From assembly GCA_963931865.1 (NCBI GenBank), contig OZ007508.1:1300133-1364132 (forward strand): a stretch of 64,000 nucleotides of DNA, read 5' to 3'. How positions within the stretch are numbered: position 1 is the first letter of the stretch; every line of letters begins with the position of its first letter. Of the stretch, positions 13,401-23,925 are shown piece by piece. Below the pieces are notes generated by a model. That model was not told the origin of the DNA and searched no databases. It saw only the letters and a list, made by a program, of their open reading frames with translations. The DNA is from Axinella damicornis (taxonomy: Eukaryota > Porifera > Demospongiae > Axinellida > Axinellidae). Made by a program: the position numbers and the translations under genes.

Positions 13401-15871
13401 CATCTTCCAGGTGTGTCGCTGGGGGCATCGGCTTGGACAGCACACACTCCAGCCACCTGGAGGGGTTTGACATGTGTTGTACTGGTCTTTGGTGCACGTA
13501 TCTTGTGCTTCAGAAGTTGCACTAAAACTCCCCTACAAAAGTGTCTATCGTAGGTGTCTGAAGATCGAGAAACACCTGACCTCATGGTAGTCACTTCCTT
13601 GTGTAATTACAACTGCGCAATGCAGTTACCTTGCAGTAGGGTTGCGTCGGAATGAAGAATATGCAATGATTACCATTATGAAAATGATTATCATTATTGA
13701 TATTACCATGGTAATACAAAATGCACAACTAGAGGTCAATTGATTCGAGAGTGTTCACAGACACCCGTGTTCGTAAGTGTGTCAGTGGTTGGAGTAATAT
13801 GCAATTATGGGGCAGTAACCATGGTAGTATAATCGCGATATTGACCAATATGACTATCACAAGTTGAACCGTGATGTAGCCTCATACCCAAAGTAGTTAC
13901 TTGTACGTGGCAACCAGTAGTCTCACTGCATGCAGCAGAGGCCAAGAACAGTATTGTTCTAAGTGGATTGTTGTCAGTAAACTTACTTTGTTGCCTGTAA
14001 ACAGTTCTGTTGTAAAACATTAACACTTGTATCAGACTACAACAAGTAAACAGTTGCTGTAAGGCCTTAGGCCATATACGTACCATCCATGATCCACTCA
14101 CAAGGCCTATATTTATCATGATCAGGCAGTCCCCACTCCGCGATCTCGACCTTTGAACCAAACAAGTAGGCAATCAAGACAGCGGAGCAGAGGACTTGCA
14201 CATGTAGACAAATGCCAGTAGCAGTTAATGAATTATCAGCAACTTAGCATTTTCACTTCCTATGCAGGGGTTGAATGCAGCCGCTTTAGCCAAACGATAT
14301 GTCTCACAAGCCCAAGTAGGTTATACACGTGCCATGATCTGATTATTGGGAGGGTTCATTGTGAATTTGTCTGTTGTCAACAAGTTTCATTCTGCATGCT
14401 ACACAAATAAAAATCGACAACCCATTCTCCAAACAGTTGTACACTGAAATTCATATTCAGGAAGAAGGACAACTGCCATGTAGAGTAATATCATATCCTC
14501 CACCACCATAACAAGCACTGGCACATAGTGAATACTGTTAGAGGAAGTGGTTACACTCATGAGCATTGTGCCACATCAACATCTACTCACTTCCCTGTGG
14601 TACAGAGAGATCCAGGAACTGATGGCAGTACATTATTCAAAGTGAACCGTATGACTGCGTTTGCGTAATCTATTTGGTCCATACACATAGTTTGTGAGAC
14701 AATGGAGGGTGAAACGGACATGCAAGACAAACTTTGAGTCCATGTACGAGTACACGCCACTTACTCAACAGCTTAACCATGCTAGCAAGAAGGTACAGGG
14801 GTACGTACTTATAAGGTTCTGTGACTATGCTTCCAAGGGCTCAATACAAATCTTGTCCAAGACCCAAAGTGAAAATGGAACAGGAGGGAGGGACTGGCAA
14901 CTTGAGCAGGGGTTCTTATGGATTATGCCTGAAATGCAGACACATTGACCAAATTCGCTGATTTAGAAGCACTCTTGGAAACATGGCTACAAAGACAGCA
15001 ACCCTGACTGCGCCAACCAGCAGAGCAACCAATGCCACGATGGAGTACGGTAAATGCAAAAATTGGTCTGTCTACGTTAAACCAGAGATAAAGAAGGGAT
15101 CAATAACTCAGTGAAACTTTCCATGAGAATCCTGCTCAAGCTGCTAGGCCTTCCCTCCTCTTAATGTTTATTTTCTGTGAGAGGGAGGGTCTGGAACCGA
15201 GATTAGCCGTTATAGTTGCAGAGTCACACTTGACTGCGGGGTCACCAGGTTGTAACACGGTTTTGCAAGCTGCTGGTGGGAGTGTAAGTGCTATTACGAG
15301 AGACCACCTCTGCCCTATTCACCCCACTCACAGACCTTCCCACTCAACAAACACTGCAGTGTGCTCCTGTAAGCAACAAAAGGCGATTGGGAGTCTCTGT
15401 CATGTCAATGGCTTGAACAGTTCTGTCTGATTGCTACAGGCAATGAACGTCTCATAACTGCATGCAATCAAAATTGACATTTGAGTCACAATTTACCTGC
15501 AGTCATGGTTCTACAGGCTACACACGGATATGGATCAATTCCCCATTGTGTGAATTAAGAATTTTCAGTGATCGATTGAGATCTGCCGCAATCCGCGTTA
15601 GCCTACCATCGCATTCGTGATTATTGGCACAGACAATACACTATTATGCAATACAGTGGTGGGCCGAGCTGCAGGAACAAACAGCAACGGATGGTGAGCC
15701 CGTTACTGGCTCGGTGAGCCCGTTACTGGCTCCACCACACAGGTGGTTACAAGTACAACCACTCGCTGTTGCGACTTACTTCTTCGCCTCTTCCAGGCGA
15801 CACAGGTATTCGTACGCTGTGTCTTTCTCCGCCTCGCTGCCACTCGATTGCATGGCTTCTCCCTCAGCCAT
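88..15871 (-). CDS. IQGAP: IQGAP-family scaffold protein, N-terminal part (gene continues left of the window)
   Basis: IQGAPs are cytoplasmic scaffolds that bind actin, calmodulin and Rac/Cdc42. Exons seen on the minus strand: 15780-15871 (start ATG at 15871; AYEYLCRLEEAKK), 13300-13456, 12295-12372, 10910-10986, 8965-9035, 8334-8419, possibly 7749-7904, 6244-6416, 6025-6080, 5575-5674 and 88-143. Phases join without breaks from the start to 7749. The calponin-homology domain is clear (GLQNGVVLCKLG, YDLEETRYK, YRHTDNINFWL, LGLPKVFYP). The 6244 exon holds an IQGAP repeat (QVNLALENGDKEELL). The 5575 exon resembles the WW-like segment (KHWKLSTKNGKFYW). At least one small exon between 7749 and 6416 is missing from this model because the phase does not close. 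The 7749-7904 exon is acidic and Pro/Ser-rich, in frame but not recognised. IQ motifs and the GAP-related domain must lie beyond position 1. Confidence 0.88.
515..590. repeat. (GT)n microsatellite
   Basis: Uninterrupted GT dinucleotide run inside the long IQGAP intron. Other simple repeats in the window are (GT)n then poly-G at 810-875, GGGA-rich 5690-5840, CCCT-rich 6138-6235, (GT)n 6721-6800, (CA)n 7360-7414, (CA)n 21055-21096, (TTTG)n 25385-25430, poly-G 36937-36960 and poly-C 37050-37110. Confidence 0.95.
1600..1985. repeat. Tandem repeat, about 69-bp unit
   Basis: The phrase CTCTCTGCAAGCTGTGTTACC recurs about five times followed by AAATAGAGCCAGCCAGAAGC, with partial and diverged units at both ends. 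It lies within an intron and has no coding meaning. Confidence 0.85.
3690..5157. mobile_element. Large foldback element with ~300-bp inverted arms
   Basis: The left arm (about 3690-3985) and right arm (about 4862-5157) are reverse complements with moderate divergence. Paired landmarks are CCATTTAGGGGTGCATG at 3690 with its complement ending at 5157, CCTAGGCATTTGGCGGAAAC in the left arm with its partner near 4990-5015, and GGTGGCAACAGCTTTTGAC with GTCAAAAGCTGTTGCCACC. No transposase is visible in the ~880-bp interior, so this is a non-autonomous foldback transposon sitting in an intron. Confidence 0.75.
7458..7724. mobile_element. MITE of the TAGCCTCGTTCCCAGGCC family, 267 bp
   Basis: Terminal inverted repeats TAGCCTTATTCCCAGGCC and GGCCTGGGAATGAGGCTA extend inward to about 26 bp (CGTTCCCAC/GTGGGAACG). 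It lies in an IQGAP intron. Its interior carries chance open frames but nothing recognisable. Confidence 0.8.
7975..8262. repeat. Tandem repeat, about 58-bp unit (GATAGCAACCACCGAGATAG)
   Basis: Units contain CACCGAGATAGTAGCTGTACA and AGCAGCTGTACACCGTGATA. Three near-identical long units are flanked by shorter degenerate ones. The array lies in an IQGAP intron and opens long meaningless frames on the minus strand. Confidence 0.85.
10220..10330 (+). pseudogene. Possible hAT transposase C-terminal remnant
   Basis: A short frame reads VASTSRKRLFSAGGSITF, similar to the hAT dimerisation motif (S/T-S-x-x-ER-x-FS-x-AG). There are no upstream transposase domains and the frame is short. It lies inside an IQGAP intron. 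This is weak evidence based on one motif only. Confidence 0.3.
10792..10836. mobile_element. Short copy of the TAGCCTCGTTCCCAGGCC family
   Basis: Starts AGCCTCGTTCCCAGGCTCC and ends CTGGGAATGGGGTT, a minimal 45-bp palindrome-like copy within an IQGAP intron. Confidence 0.6.
11293..11346. repeat. 10-bp tandem repeat (ATGTCATGTG)
   Basis: About five copies of a 10-bp unit in an IQGAP intron. Confidence 0.9.
12751..12825 (+). other. tRNA-like sequence, probably a tRNA-derived SINE or tRNA pseudogene
   Basis: Contains an A-box-like TAGCGGTAAGAGC at about 12764 and a B-box GGTTCAAATCC at about 12802 with tRNA-like spacing. The anticodon stem and acceptor stem do not pair cleanly, so a functional tRNA is not supported. 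It lies inside an IQGAP intron. Confidence 0.5.
12918..13037. repeat. Tandem repeat, ~45-bp unit (CATGTGATGGCTCAATACCC)
   Basis: Three units carrying GATGGCTCAATACCCCACAG. It lies in the IQGAP intron between exons 2 and 3. Confidence 0.85.
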
Positions 15872-16540
15872 TTTCAGATGAGCTCCACAAGTACACAATG
15901 ATCCGGAAGCCATTCAGCCGTTAATCATTGACCGCGCCCCCACGTCCAAGTCTCATACCCAGACCCCACCCGGTACCAAATTCTGCCACAAGGGGATCCT
16001 GTGTTGTCAGGTCAAGGGTAAAATATGTGCACAGTCAAATGGTCAAGTGTGTTTTTGTGGTGCAGTCAAGCAGCGAAAATGATGATCAACATTTCTTGAC
16101 CCGGTTGCAGCTGTGAGTACGGGCATCTATACAGAAGAATGCATAACGACTCCACCCCTCGAGTCAACAGGGTTTGGAGACAAGCTAATGCAATCAATTC
16201 TGATGAAGAGGTTCAATATTGTTGAAGGCTGTTGTAATGAGAAATGACATTATGCCTGGTACTGCAAAAATAGACACACATTCACAGAGGGCAAAGAAAA
16301 AAACAGATATGAAAGAAAAAATAATAAAACAAGAATTCAAAGTAGTCAGGTTTATGGGAGAGACAGAGTCAAATTGACTGACTGGCCGGGTTCTAGTTTG
16401 ACGACATGGGTTGTTTCTCTTTGCCCTCCCCACCTGGCTGCTGTGACGGAGTAGGTGCCTGGTGTGGCATCCACGTGGACGGCAGCTGGTCTTGAGAGCT
16501 GAAGTGAAATAATGTATGCAGCTCATATACGTAGGAAGCA

Positions 16541-16740
16541 AAGGCCAATGTTCAATTACGCAGTCGAAGGGAGTGTCAGAGGCGCGTAGTGCTGATCAGT
16601 CCACGCGAAGCACGGAAATTTTTTCGCCTTTAATTTTCATTTATCAGGATGGGCTCTCGTGGTACCTTTGTGCTTTGCACTCAAGTTCCGAGGATTGCAG
16701 GTCCCGGTGGGAACGAGACTACGGACTAGTCGGTGCTGGT
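16541..16740. repeat. Dispersed repeat shared with the 43.5-43.7 kb region
   Basis: This stretch (landmarks GCGTAGTGCTGATCAG, TCAGGATGGGCTCTCG, ATTGCAGGTCCCGG) reappears in inverted orientation within the foldback element at 43.48-43.74 kb, which shows that both are copies of one interspersed repeat. Confidence 0.75.
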
Positions 16741-16999
16741 TTCGCTCGAGCATTCACACTTTCGTAGCTACATGCCCACGTCGGCCACACAATAGTCAAG
16801 GTCAAAACCAGTACGGCCATGGCCGGGCCGGCCTTAGTGGCTCCTACGGCCTTGAGCGGAACAATACACACAGCTAGCCTCGTACCCAGGATTTCAATCC
16901 CAGATTTGGAGGACAGCCTGGGATGGGATAATTTCGCACAAGAGATGGTGTTACATCTACTCCACTGAACGCTTGCAGTTCATGTTATTGTCAGTGTGT

Positions 17000-17105
17000 G
17001 ATGCTTTCAGTGCCACCCTGACACCATTGGTAGACCTCTGTGTGTCCTCACGGATGCTACGTTGTTTCAGTCTACCAATGGTGTCAGGGTGGCACTGAAA
17101 GCATC
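17000..17105. repeat. Perfect 36-bp inverted repeat (hairpin)
   Basis: Arms 17000-17035 and 17070-17105 are exact reverse complements (inner part CACCATTGGTAGAC / GTCTACCAATGGTG) separated by a 34-bp loop. No divergence between arms suggests recent formation, or that the sequence is an intact small foldback element. Confidence 0.9.
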
Positions 17106-17568
17106 AGCACACCATCATTTGCTGGATGTGAAGGACATTAGTGATGGTCCTACATGTATACTGGGATCAGCTCGACGTCGAACTTGGTACATGTATTGGT
17201 TATTATCTGATGCAATATCATATCGTATTGGTGCAACACTGATATTTCACTCAGAAATCCATAATACTTGTGTGAGACTCACTGGGTTAGAAATGACAGC
17301 TGATTGGTAGTGCGGAGAGTGAAACCGCAAGCAGTGCCTCTCCTCCGCTGAACCTTGGGGGTGGGGCTTGTGACTGTTATGGTATCTCTGGTAAGTGAGA
17401 GAAGTTGAAGAATTGTTCGTTACTACATAAGATCTTCATTTGCACAACGGTGAAGCAACAAGTAGCATGAATGAATTAGTACACAGGAAGTGACATCACG
17501 TGGAAAATGGTCTATTGGTAGCATAATGAGGGATGAATACCATGGCAATAGCTACCATTAGCCTCGTT

Positions 17569-17629
17569 CTGAGGCCCCACCCAGCTTTCCATCGCTCACG
17601 GTACGGCTAAGTAGGAGAGGGCCTGGCAA
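17569..17629. mobile_element. Diverged MITE copy, TAGCCTCG family
   Basis: Begins TAGCCTCGTTCTGAGGCCCC and ends GAGAGGGCCTGG. It is similar in layout to the copies at 25.3, 34.0 and 52.1 kb but more worn. Confidence 0.6.
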
Positions 17630-18099
17630 AAACAACCGCGTTGAGTTGTATCAGGTACAGAGACGACAATTATGTTTTGCATTGAGCATAATGTGTGTAA
17701 ATGCCTTAGGTAGCCTGCTTGAAGAATATATTTTGCCGACAGACACACAGACGAAAAAGGCCTTGCTTAACCCCTTGCAGCACATGTATGCTCAAGTATT
17801 AACTTCAAGCTCAACACTGGGAGATGGTTCTTAAGTTCAAACCCACCTTACACTGCCTACTGCTGACGGTCATAAACTGCATCATGCTAGCAAACGCATC
17901 TTCAAGACTTGTGTGTATCACTGGTTCCTGGGAAAACAACAAATTGGGTGGCAGTCACACAAATGATACAATGACGTCATCTCTTTTAGTGCATTGCAGT
18001 ATCAATACGCATTGTCACAGAGTGTATCGTATCACAAGAATTTGCTAGCTATTATTTGCGGGTACTAATTCTAGTGAATTGGCAGATTTAGTACTGTAC

Positions 18100-18600
18100 A
18101 GCTAGTGTAGTTCCCAGGCTGCTTCGTAGGCTGCCAGCTTACAGCTCATACTAAACAGCTAGTGTAGTTCCCAGGCTGCTTCGTAGGCTGCCAGCTTACA
18201 GCTCATACTGTACAGCTAGTGTAGTTCCCAGGCAGCTAGCTTCATAGGCTGCCAGCTTACAGCTCATACTGAACAGCTAGTGTAGTTCCCAGGCAGCTTC
18301 GTAGGCTGCCAGCTTACAGCTCATACTGAACAGCTAGTGTAGTTCCCAGGCTGCTTCGTAGGCTGCCAGCTTACAGCTCATACTGTACAGCTAGTGTAGT
18401 TCCCAGGCTGCTTCGTAGGCTGCCAGCTTACAGCTCATACTGAACAGCTAGTGTAGTTCCCAGGCAGCTTCGTACGCTGCCAGCTCATACTGAACAGCTA
18501 GTGTAGTTCCCAGGCTGCTTCATACGCTGCCAGCTTACAGCTCATACTGAACAGCTAGTGTAGTTCCCAGGCTGCTTCGTAGGCGACCGACCAGCTTACA
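18100..18600. repeat. 57-bp minisatellite, about nine units
   Basis: The unit begins CAGCTAGTGTAGTTCCCAGG and continues with CTTCGTAGGCTGCCAGCTTACAG. Small indels separate the copies. There is no coding frame. Confidence 0.92.
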
Positions 18601-18790
18601 ACTCACTCCAAAGAACACACATGTATGTGACATCACATGTATGTGACATAGGCCTTGGTGATTTATACTAAAAAACTGTCCTGTTTGCTATGCTCCAATG
18701 CTCTTAACTGCTTTAATAATGCTTCCAAGATTTGTTTTATTATGCTTGAGCACAATTCACCAAGGCCTAATGTGATGTCACATACTGCCA

Positions 18791-18828
18791 TAGCCTCGTT
18801 CCCAGGCTTGGGCCTGGGAATGAGGCCT
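18791..18828. mobile_element. Minimal 38-bp palindrome of the TAGCCTCG MITE family
   Basis: The two terminal inverted repeats (TAGCCTCGTTCCCAGGC and GCCTGGGAATGAGGC) abut almost directly with no interior. It may be an internally deleted copy. Confidence 0.75.
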
Positions 18829-18927
18829 GTACTACTGTAAATGTATTGTACTTTGAGAGGTCGAACTATGGGGCAGGCAGTAGATGAGATGCTGCAGCCT
18901 TAGAACATTCTCTCTTGGCTCACAAGA

Positions 18928-19476
18928 GGGCAAGTGGAAAAGGCGGATGCGGTCCGAGGCAGACACGGACACGGACGCGGACACGAACCAAAAATCATCT
19001 TTGCAGTGTAGCTAAACATGGTTATTCATTCGCTTGCTTAGCCTATTGAACCGTCTTTCATGTCTTACCTCGAGTCAGTAGAGGTCAAAGGCCACATGCA
19101 TATTTCAACAATGAAAGTTCGAACTTCGATCAGCCATCGTCATAGATAGTACATGTATAGGAATATTATTTCTGCTTCCTATGCTTTGGCAAAAGGCTTG
19201 AGTTTGGTTTCTGCACTAAATAAATGCTCTTATAATCTTTTCATTGAAGCTCATTAAATATGCACGTGGCCTTTGACCTCTGGTGACTCATGAAAGGCGG
19301 TTCAATAGGCTAAGCAAGCAACTATAGCAACTTCTGTCCTAAACTGCAAAGGGCAAGCAATTTCAGCGACTTATGTCCTACACTGCAAAGGGCTGAAAAA
19401 GGAATTTCGGTTCATGTCCGCGGCCGAGTCCGTGTCCGTGTCTGCGTCCGACCGTATCCGCCTTTTCCACTTGCCC
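18928..19476. mobile_element. 549-bp foldback element, inverted over most of its length
   Basis: Ends GGGCAAGTGGAAAAGGCGGA and its complement TCCGCCTTTTCCACTTGCCC. Internal pairs also match, for example TTAGCCTATTGAACCG with CGGTTCAATAGGCTAA, and GAGGTCAAAGGCCAC with GTGGCCTTTGACCTC. The arms include CGGACACGGAC-type hexamer runs. No open frame is seen. This is a non-autonomous DNA transposon. Confidence 0.85.
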
Positions 19477-19879
19477 CTACAAAAGAATAGTACGTAGCTG
19501 CAACACTCAGTTCGTCAGCATGTTTAGCAGAGGGGGATTTCTATTTGATACAGTGGTGTGCTGGTACCTCAATGGGGTTGGTGAGGCCAGAGTTTGGTTC
19601 TGGCCACTGAACACTCCTTTCCCGGGCTTTCCTGAGCACATCTGCCCCCTCTCGGCCTGCCCTACACAAAGTGCACGTCATCCAGTCTTGGTGTGAACCC
19701 TGCATATAATTATAGCCGGAAGTAATATCAGCCCTAGGACTTCCAGCTCTGAACTCAGCCTATACAACAACGCTTACGCTTTCCATTTGGTAGCCTGGGT
19801 AACTGGTATGGTTCTCGACCACTGGCTCTAGCTCTCTCTTAGCCTCTCTCTGGAGCTCCAGGGATACCGCTTGTCAACA

Positions 19880-20140
19880 AATATAGAGATTTTTCCCGCC
19901 GCCAATTTCACGTACGTCGCGTCTACGCGCGCGATACGTCATAATTATGTCATGGGACAACAAATTACGTTGATGACGCGCGACGGCACTACCGCGCATG
20001 CGTGCCACTCCTCTTTTCGCGGGATTTAGCGGGTGAAGAGAGAGACTCGCATGACAAAGTTACCTGATCGAGTTTGTTTTTCACGCAGAATCTGGCTTGT
20101 ATCCAGCAGAAAGTCTCTGTCATTGGACCCACAAGAGTGA
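19880..20140 (+). promoter_or_regulatory. Candidate CpG-rich promoter / 5' leader of CDCA7
   Basis: This unusually CpG-rich stretch holds a CRE-like TACGTCA and an E2F-like TTTTCGCGGG. It precedes a conserved block (CATTGGACCCACAAGAGTGAG) that ends in a possible splice donor, AGA|GTGAGT. The same block is found at 27.58 kb just ahead of a decayed CDCA7 copy, which ties it to this gene as a possible non-coding first exon. Transcription start is not shown by sequence. Confidence 0.4.
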
Positions 20141-21053
20141 GTTACCGTTATCTGGGAGTAGACCTATGTGCTTTTATGTACTCTACACTACAGAGAATGG
20201 GCTTTATAATTATGGTAGGCGGTAAATATGGCTAATCACTATGTGTCGATGTTGTATATTCAGTGCAACTTGTAAGTGACGTCAGAGCGTAAATGATGTA
20301 GCCTCGTAGTTCCCAAGCCCTTCCCCCATGTCCCAAAGGTAGCCTCGTGCCCATGTTTTGCGCTGGGCAGCACGAGACGGCAACCTGAGTGCATGTCGAT
20401 AGTGTACAGGGAGCACGTTTGGACCTCTTTGCACTCAAGTCTGGCAGACCCGGTGACCGCCGGACCAAAATTTGCTGCGTGGTGCCTGAAAAGCCAGTAG
20501 ATGTGATCGCAAGGTCCTAAATTCTAATAGCCCCCCCCCCCCCCCCCACGACGGTATGCGGATACTAACGTTTCCGCACTTCTTAACACGGATAATCAGC
20601 TGATTTGCAAGCTTGCAGCCTCTGGAGAAAATTGAAGTGCTTCCGCCGCCTCTGAAAAATTTGTCGTCAGTACTGTACAACTGCTCTCTGGAAAGTGACT
20701 TTAGAACAGTCCAATCAAGAGCTGTAGCAGTCCAGTTGAGCCCCTGCTTTGCAAAGGGGTGATCCCGGTTGCAGCTGTGACTCTATGGCAGCATGTCAAG
20801 CACTGAACTGTTGTATCCATCGTGTAACAAATGAAGTCTTATTCAGCAGTGACTGATTCTCAAATTTGAATGCGTAGGTTAAGTGTAGTTTCTATTTGGA
20901 GCCAGCTCGTTACATAACAATTGCACTTGCCACCAGCTGCTAATGAATCCATTTCTGATTGAAAGAAGTATTTTGTAATGTGTGAATTGCATCCAGTGTC
21001 ATGTTGGAAGAATTTTGTCATTGCAAATAGCAGCTGTGCACTTCATCCCCCCC

Positions 21054-21098
<45 letters not shown>

Positions 21099-21223
21099 TT
21101 GCATGCCTCCTCCACGGCATAGTTGAAGTGTTTCCTGCACTAAAGACAACAATTCACTATCATTTTTTGTTCAACAGACTAGTAACTACATTATAAACAG
21201 TAGTCCACATTCAGCAAATCCAG

Positions 21224-23083
21224 ATGGAGGCTGATACCGACAAGTCCAGCATGTCCGAGTATGAGCGTGCTCGTTTGGAACGCATCAAGGAAAACAGGAA
21301 GATGTTGGACGAGCTCTTCCCCGATGGTACAGGCTTGTTCCCCATCACCGATAGCCAAGGCAGTTCTGGAGAGAGGACCCCAGAGAGGTGCGGCAGAAGG
21401 ACAGCTGGGTCTCCACGGCAAGAGAGAGCATACACCACGAGGTAAAGTTTAATCTTGCACCTAGCGGGAGTGAAACCTGTGTTCAGTACATGCACATTTT
21501 GGGCTGCAGAGTTGATGGCTATGAATCATTGGCACTGAGATTTTCTCCAAACAGGTTCCTGTTTATCTTTTTTCTCATCTGGACATGAAACTATATAGCT
21601 ATACTGTGTCAGTACCACAATCAACAGATGGTAATTGATGCACCAGGCCGTGTACAGTATACATAGAAGCACATCCTCACTCACCGTAAACCCACCTCCA
21701 GACTGGATAGTGGTTTGTTTCTACCTTGTAGACGAAGACTTGAGATATGTCCACGGCGAAACCCCTCACGCAAGGCTCGTCCTATATACAACCCATCCCA
21801 CCGTCCTACGACACGCTCCATGAGCCGGGAAGTGCAGGACAGTGGTCTTATGGAGGGTCTGGAAGATGACCAGGAGTTGAAGAGAGTAGTGTATCGTAGC
21901 AGGTGAGGAAACTGAATTTGTGATTATGAGAGCCCGAATAGGTTAGCAATGCATAGTACCGTAGTGTCCCCCCCCTCTCTTTTCCGCCTAAGTTCCTGCA
22001 CAGGGTAGTTTGACTTGTTATAACGCCCCCTGGCGGTGTCATTATAGCTTGTGTACGTAGCAAAACGTTTTGAGGCTACTAGAGACTAATTTGCATATTC
22101 AAATATGTGCCCCCTCCGGCTGGATGTAGTGTACAAAATGGGGGGCGTATTAACGGGACACTAAGGTACAACTGACTACCATAATGCTACAACGTTTTGG
22201 GTGAGAAACGTTGCTTTTGCTAATTTTAGAGTACTTTGCTATCCTTGTGATTGTGGCTGGGGCATTTGCGATCTTAGCTCCTCCCTCACTTATTACAGCC
22301 GCTTTGTGTTGTCGTTCGCTTCTCGTGTAGCCACCACACCGACTATGCAACTTCCCAGTGAGGTTGCTAAATCTGGACCACCTTTGTTCATACACAAGGT
22401 TTGCTCATACACAAGGACACGGACTGAATGGCCATTACTGTTGTGCGGACGGCTTGCAAACATTCATCGCATGGTTCAACGTTAGATTCTGTGCGTGTTC
22501 AATGATGTAATAACCAAGACCCACTCCCCTTAATCAATGTTTAATTGTTGCCGTCTTTTATTTGCGATGCTGTATAAGCACTTGTTAAGTCTGCAAAAGT
22601 AAGACATGCAAAATATTGTAGCATTACGGTATTCTGTAATTCATTTCCAGCCGCAAGAGAAAACTGAGTGAAATGGAAGAACTGCTGCCTGTGGAGATAG
22701 ACGGCAAACCTGTTTTTGACTTACGCCGGATACGGTTGGTAGAGAGGTCCACTGACAAGGTGTATGACCGGGTTAATGGAAGTACCTGCCATCAGTGCAG
22801 GCAGAAGACAATTGATACCAAAACGACGTGCCACAACAAGAACTGCAGGGGGGTGCGGGGCCAGTTCTGTGGCCCCTGTCTGCAGAACAGATACGGAGAA
22901 GATATTCGAAAGGTCCTGGTAGATGGCGAGTGGGTGTGTCCCCCCTGTCGTGGGATTTGCAACTGCAGTTTCTGTCTACCCAAGCGGGGAAAACCACCAA
23001 CCGGTATTCTGATCCATACTGCTAGAGATGCTGGCTATGACAGTGTCAGAGAGTACTTGGACAAAACTGACTATGATTATTGA
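21224..23083 (+). CDS. CDCA7: CDCA7 homologue, zinc-finger chromatin protein (273 aa)
   Basis: Three exons, 21224-21441, 21732-21902 and 22651-23083, join in frame with phases 2 and 2 to give 273 codons plus stop. The C-terminal half is the CDCA7-type 4CXXC zinc-finger domain (zf-4CXXC_R1): [37 protein letters not shown] and [13 protein letters not shown]. The N-terminal part is basic and rich in Arg/Ser, with an [15 protein letters not shown] helix. In vertebrates CDCA7 is nuclear, recognises hemimethylated DNA and recruits the remodeller HELLS to maintain CpG methylation. A homologue here fits a genome that methylates CpG. The start ATG lies a few bases after a weak acceptor-like AG, so an untranslated upstream exon is possible. 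Confidence in family is high; the start is moderately sure. Confidence 0.93.
21956..22169. mobile_element. 214-bp MITE in CDCA7 intron 2
   Basis: Terminal inverted repeats GTACCGTAGTGTCCC and GGGACACTAAGGTAC bound an AT/GC-mixed interior with no open frame. It lies wholly within the intron before the zinc-finger exon. Confidence 0.75.
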
Positions 23084-23727
23084 CGTTACATCTATTCATC
23101 ATTCCACAACCATTACATGTATTAGTTATGTACTTGAGAAAGCCAGGGGTGTGGTTGTGGTGAGGTACTCTTTACCTAAATGCTTGTATACTTTTCTCAA
23201 TTTTCATGTGCACATGAAGCTTTTGATGTGCTGACCTATATTTTAAGCTGTAAGTGGCATCCTCATTCCAAAGCTGCCATGCTGAATTTTAGCATAGGGA
23301 AAACGGTCCACCTGGCTCCGACTGAACACCCAGCCCAGACAAGGCCATGCATGTTGACAGGAATATATATACCTGCTCTTCGCTCTTAACCTTTTCCTGG
23401 TGAAGGCGCTACTAGTACTTTTTCATGGTTGTTTTCTGTGACACTGGGAGTCTTCTCGGCCAGGAATGCTCAACTGCTAATGTAGTTGCATGGGAAGACA
23501 ATTGGTTTTCTGAAAGCACAGGAGCCCCAACAGCTAGCCATTGAATGTCCACATCCATGAGCTGAAGGCATGCTCTTGGACCCTGTGCTAGTGAAGTACA
23601 TTACGTAGTCATGATCACACGAGGACGTCGAGGAGGGGAGTCTGCTATGAATATGTGCAGGTGTCCTGTACAGTGAGCTTGCAAGAACCTATTCAAGAGG
23701 AAAATGAAACGGACATGGATATTGCAT

Positions 23728-23830
23728 GGTCCGGCGGGAAGTAGGGCAATGGGTTAGGGTATATTAGGGCCAGGGCCGGTTCTAGATGCGCGCACGTTTC
23801 TGGTACCTATACCTAAAGTATAATTATACT
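23728..23830. mobile_element. Short dispersed element, inverted relative to a copy at 60.67 kb
   Basis: GGTCCGGCGGGAAGTAGGGC, GGGCCAGGGCCGGTTCTAGATGC-like core and GGTACCTATACCTAAAGT match, in reverse orientation, the sequence at 60666-60765. The 60.7-kb copy has inverted ends (GGTCCGGCAGGAAGTA / TACTTCCTGCTGGACC). Confidence 0.7.
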
Positions 23831-23842
23831 TCGTCATAAATG

Positions 23843-23925
23843 AAAAGCTACTGCCTGTGGAAATAGACATCAGTGAGCCAGAAGACTATTGACACCACCA
23901 CAGCAAGAACATAGGTGCATCAGGG
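23843..23925 (+). pseudogene. Decayed CDCA7 exon 3 fragment
   Basis: AAGCTACTGCCTGTGGAAAT and CAGAAGACTATTGACACCA match CDCA7 exon 3 at 22,68x and 22,80x, but the stretch between is deleted and the frame is lost. It is too short to encode the zinc finger. Confidence 0.65.

Larger units (their letters stand above)
15872..21223. other. Intergenic region between divergent IQGAP and CDCA7 genes
   Basis: No supported coding exon was found. It contains several MITEs, a perfect 36-bp hairpin at 17.0-17.1 kb, a 57-bp minisatellite at 18.1-18.6 kb, a 549-bp foldback at 18.9-19.5 kb, a CpG-rich promoter-like stretch near 19.88-20.1 kb and a CA microsatellite. IQGAP and CDCA7 are arranged head to head. 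Confidence 0.7.

Noticed and set aside
18100..18600. Possible CRISPR-like array
   Set aside because: Units are contiguous 57-bp tandem copies with no unique spacers, in a eukaryotic genome.
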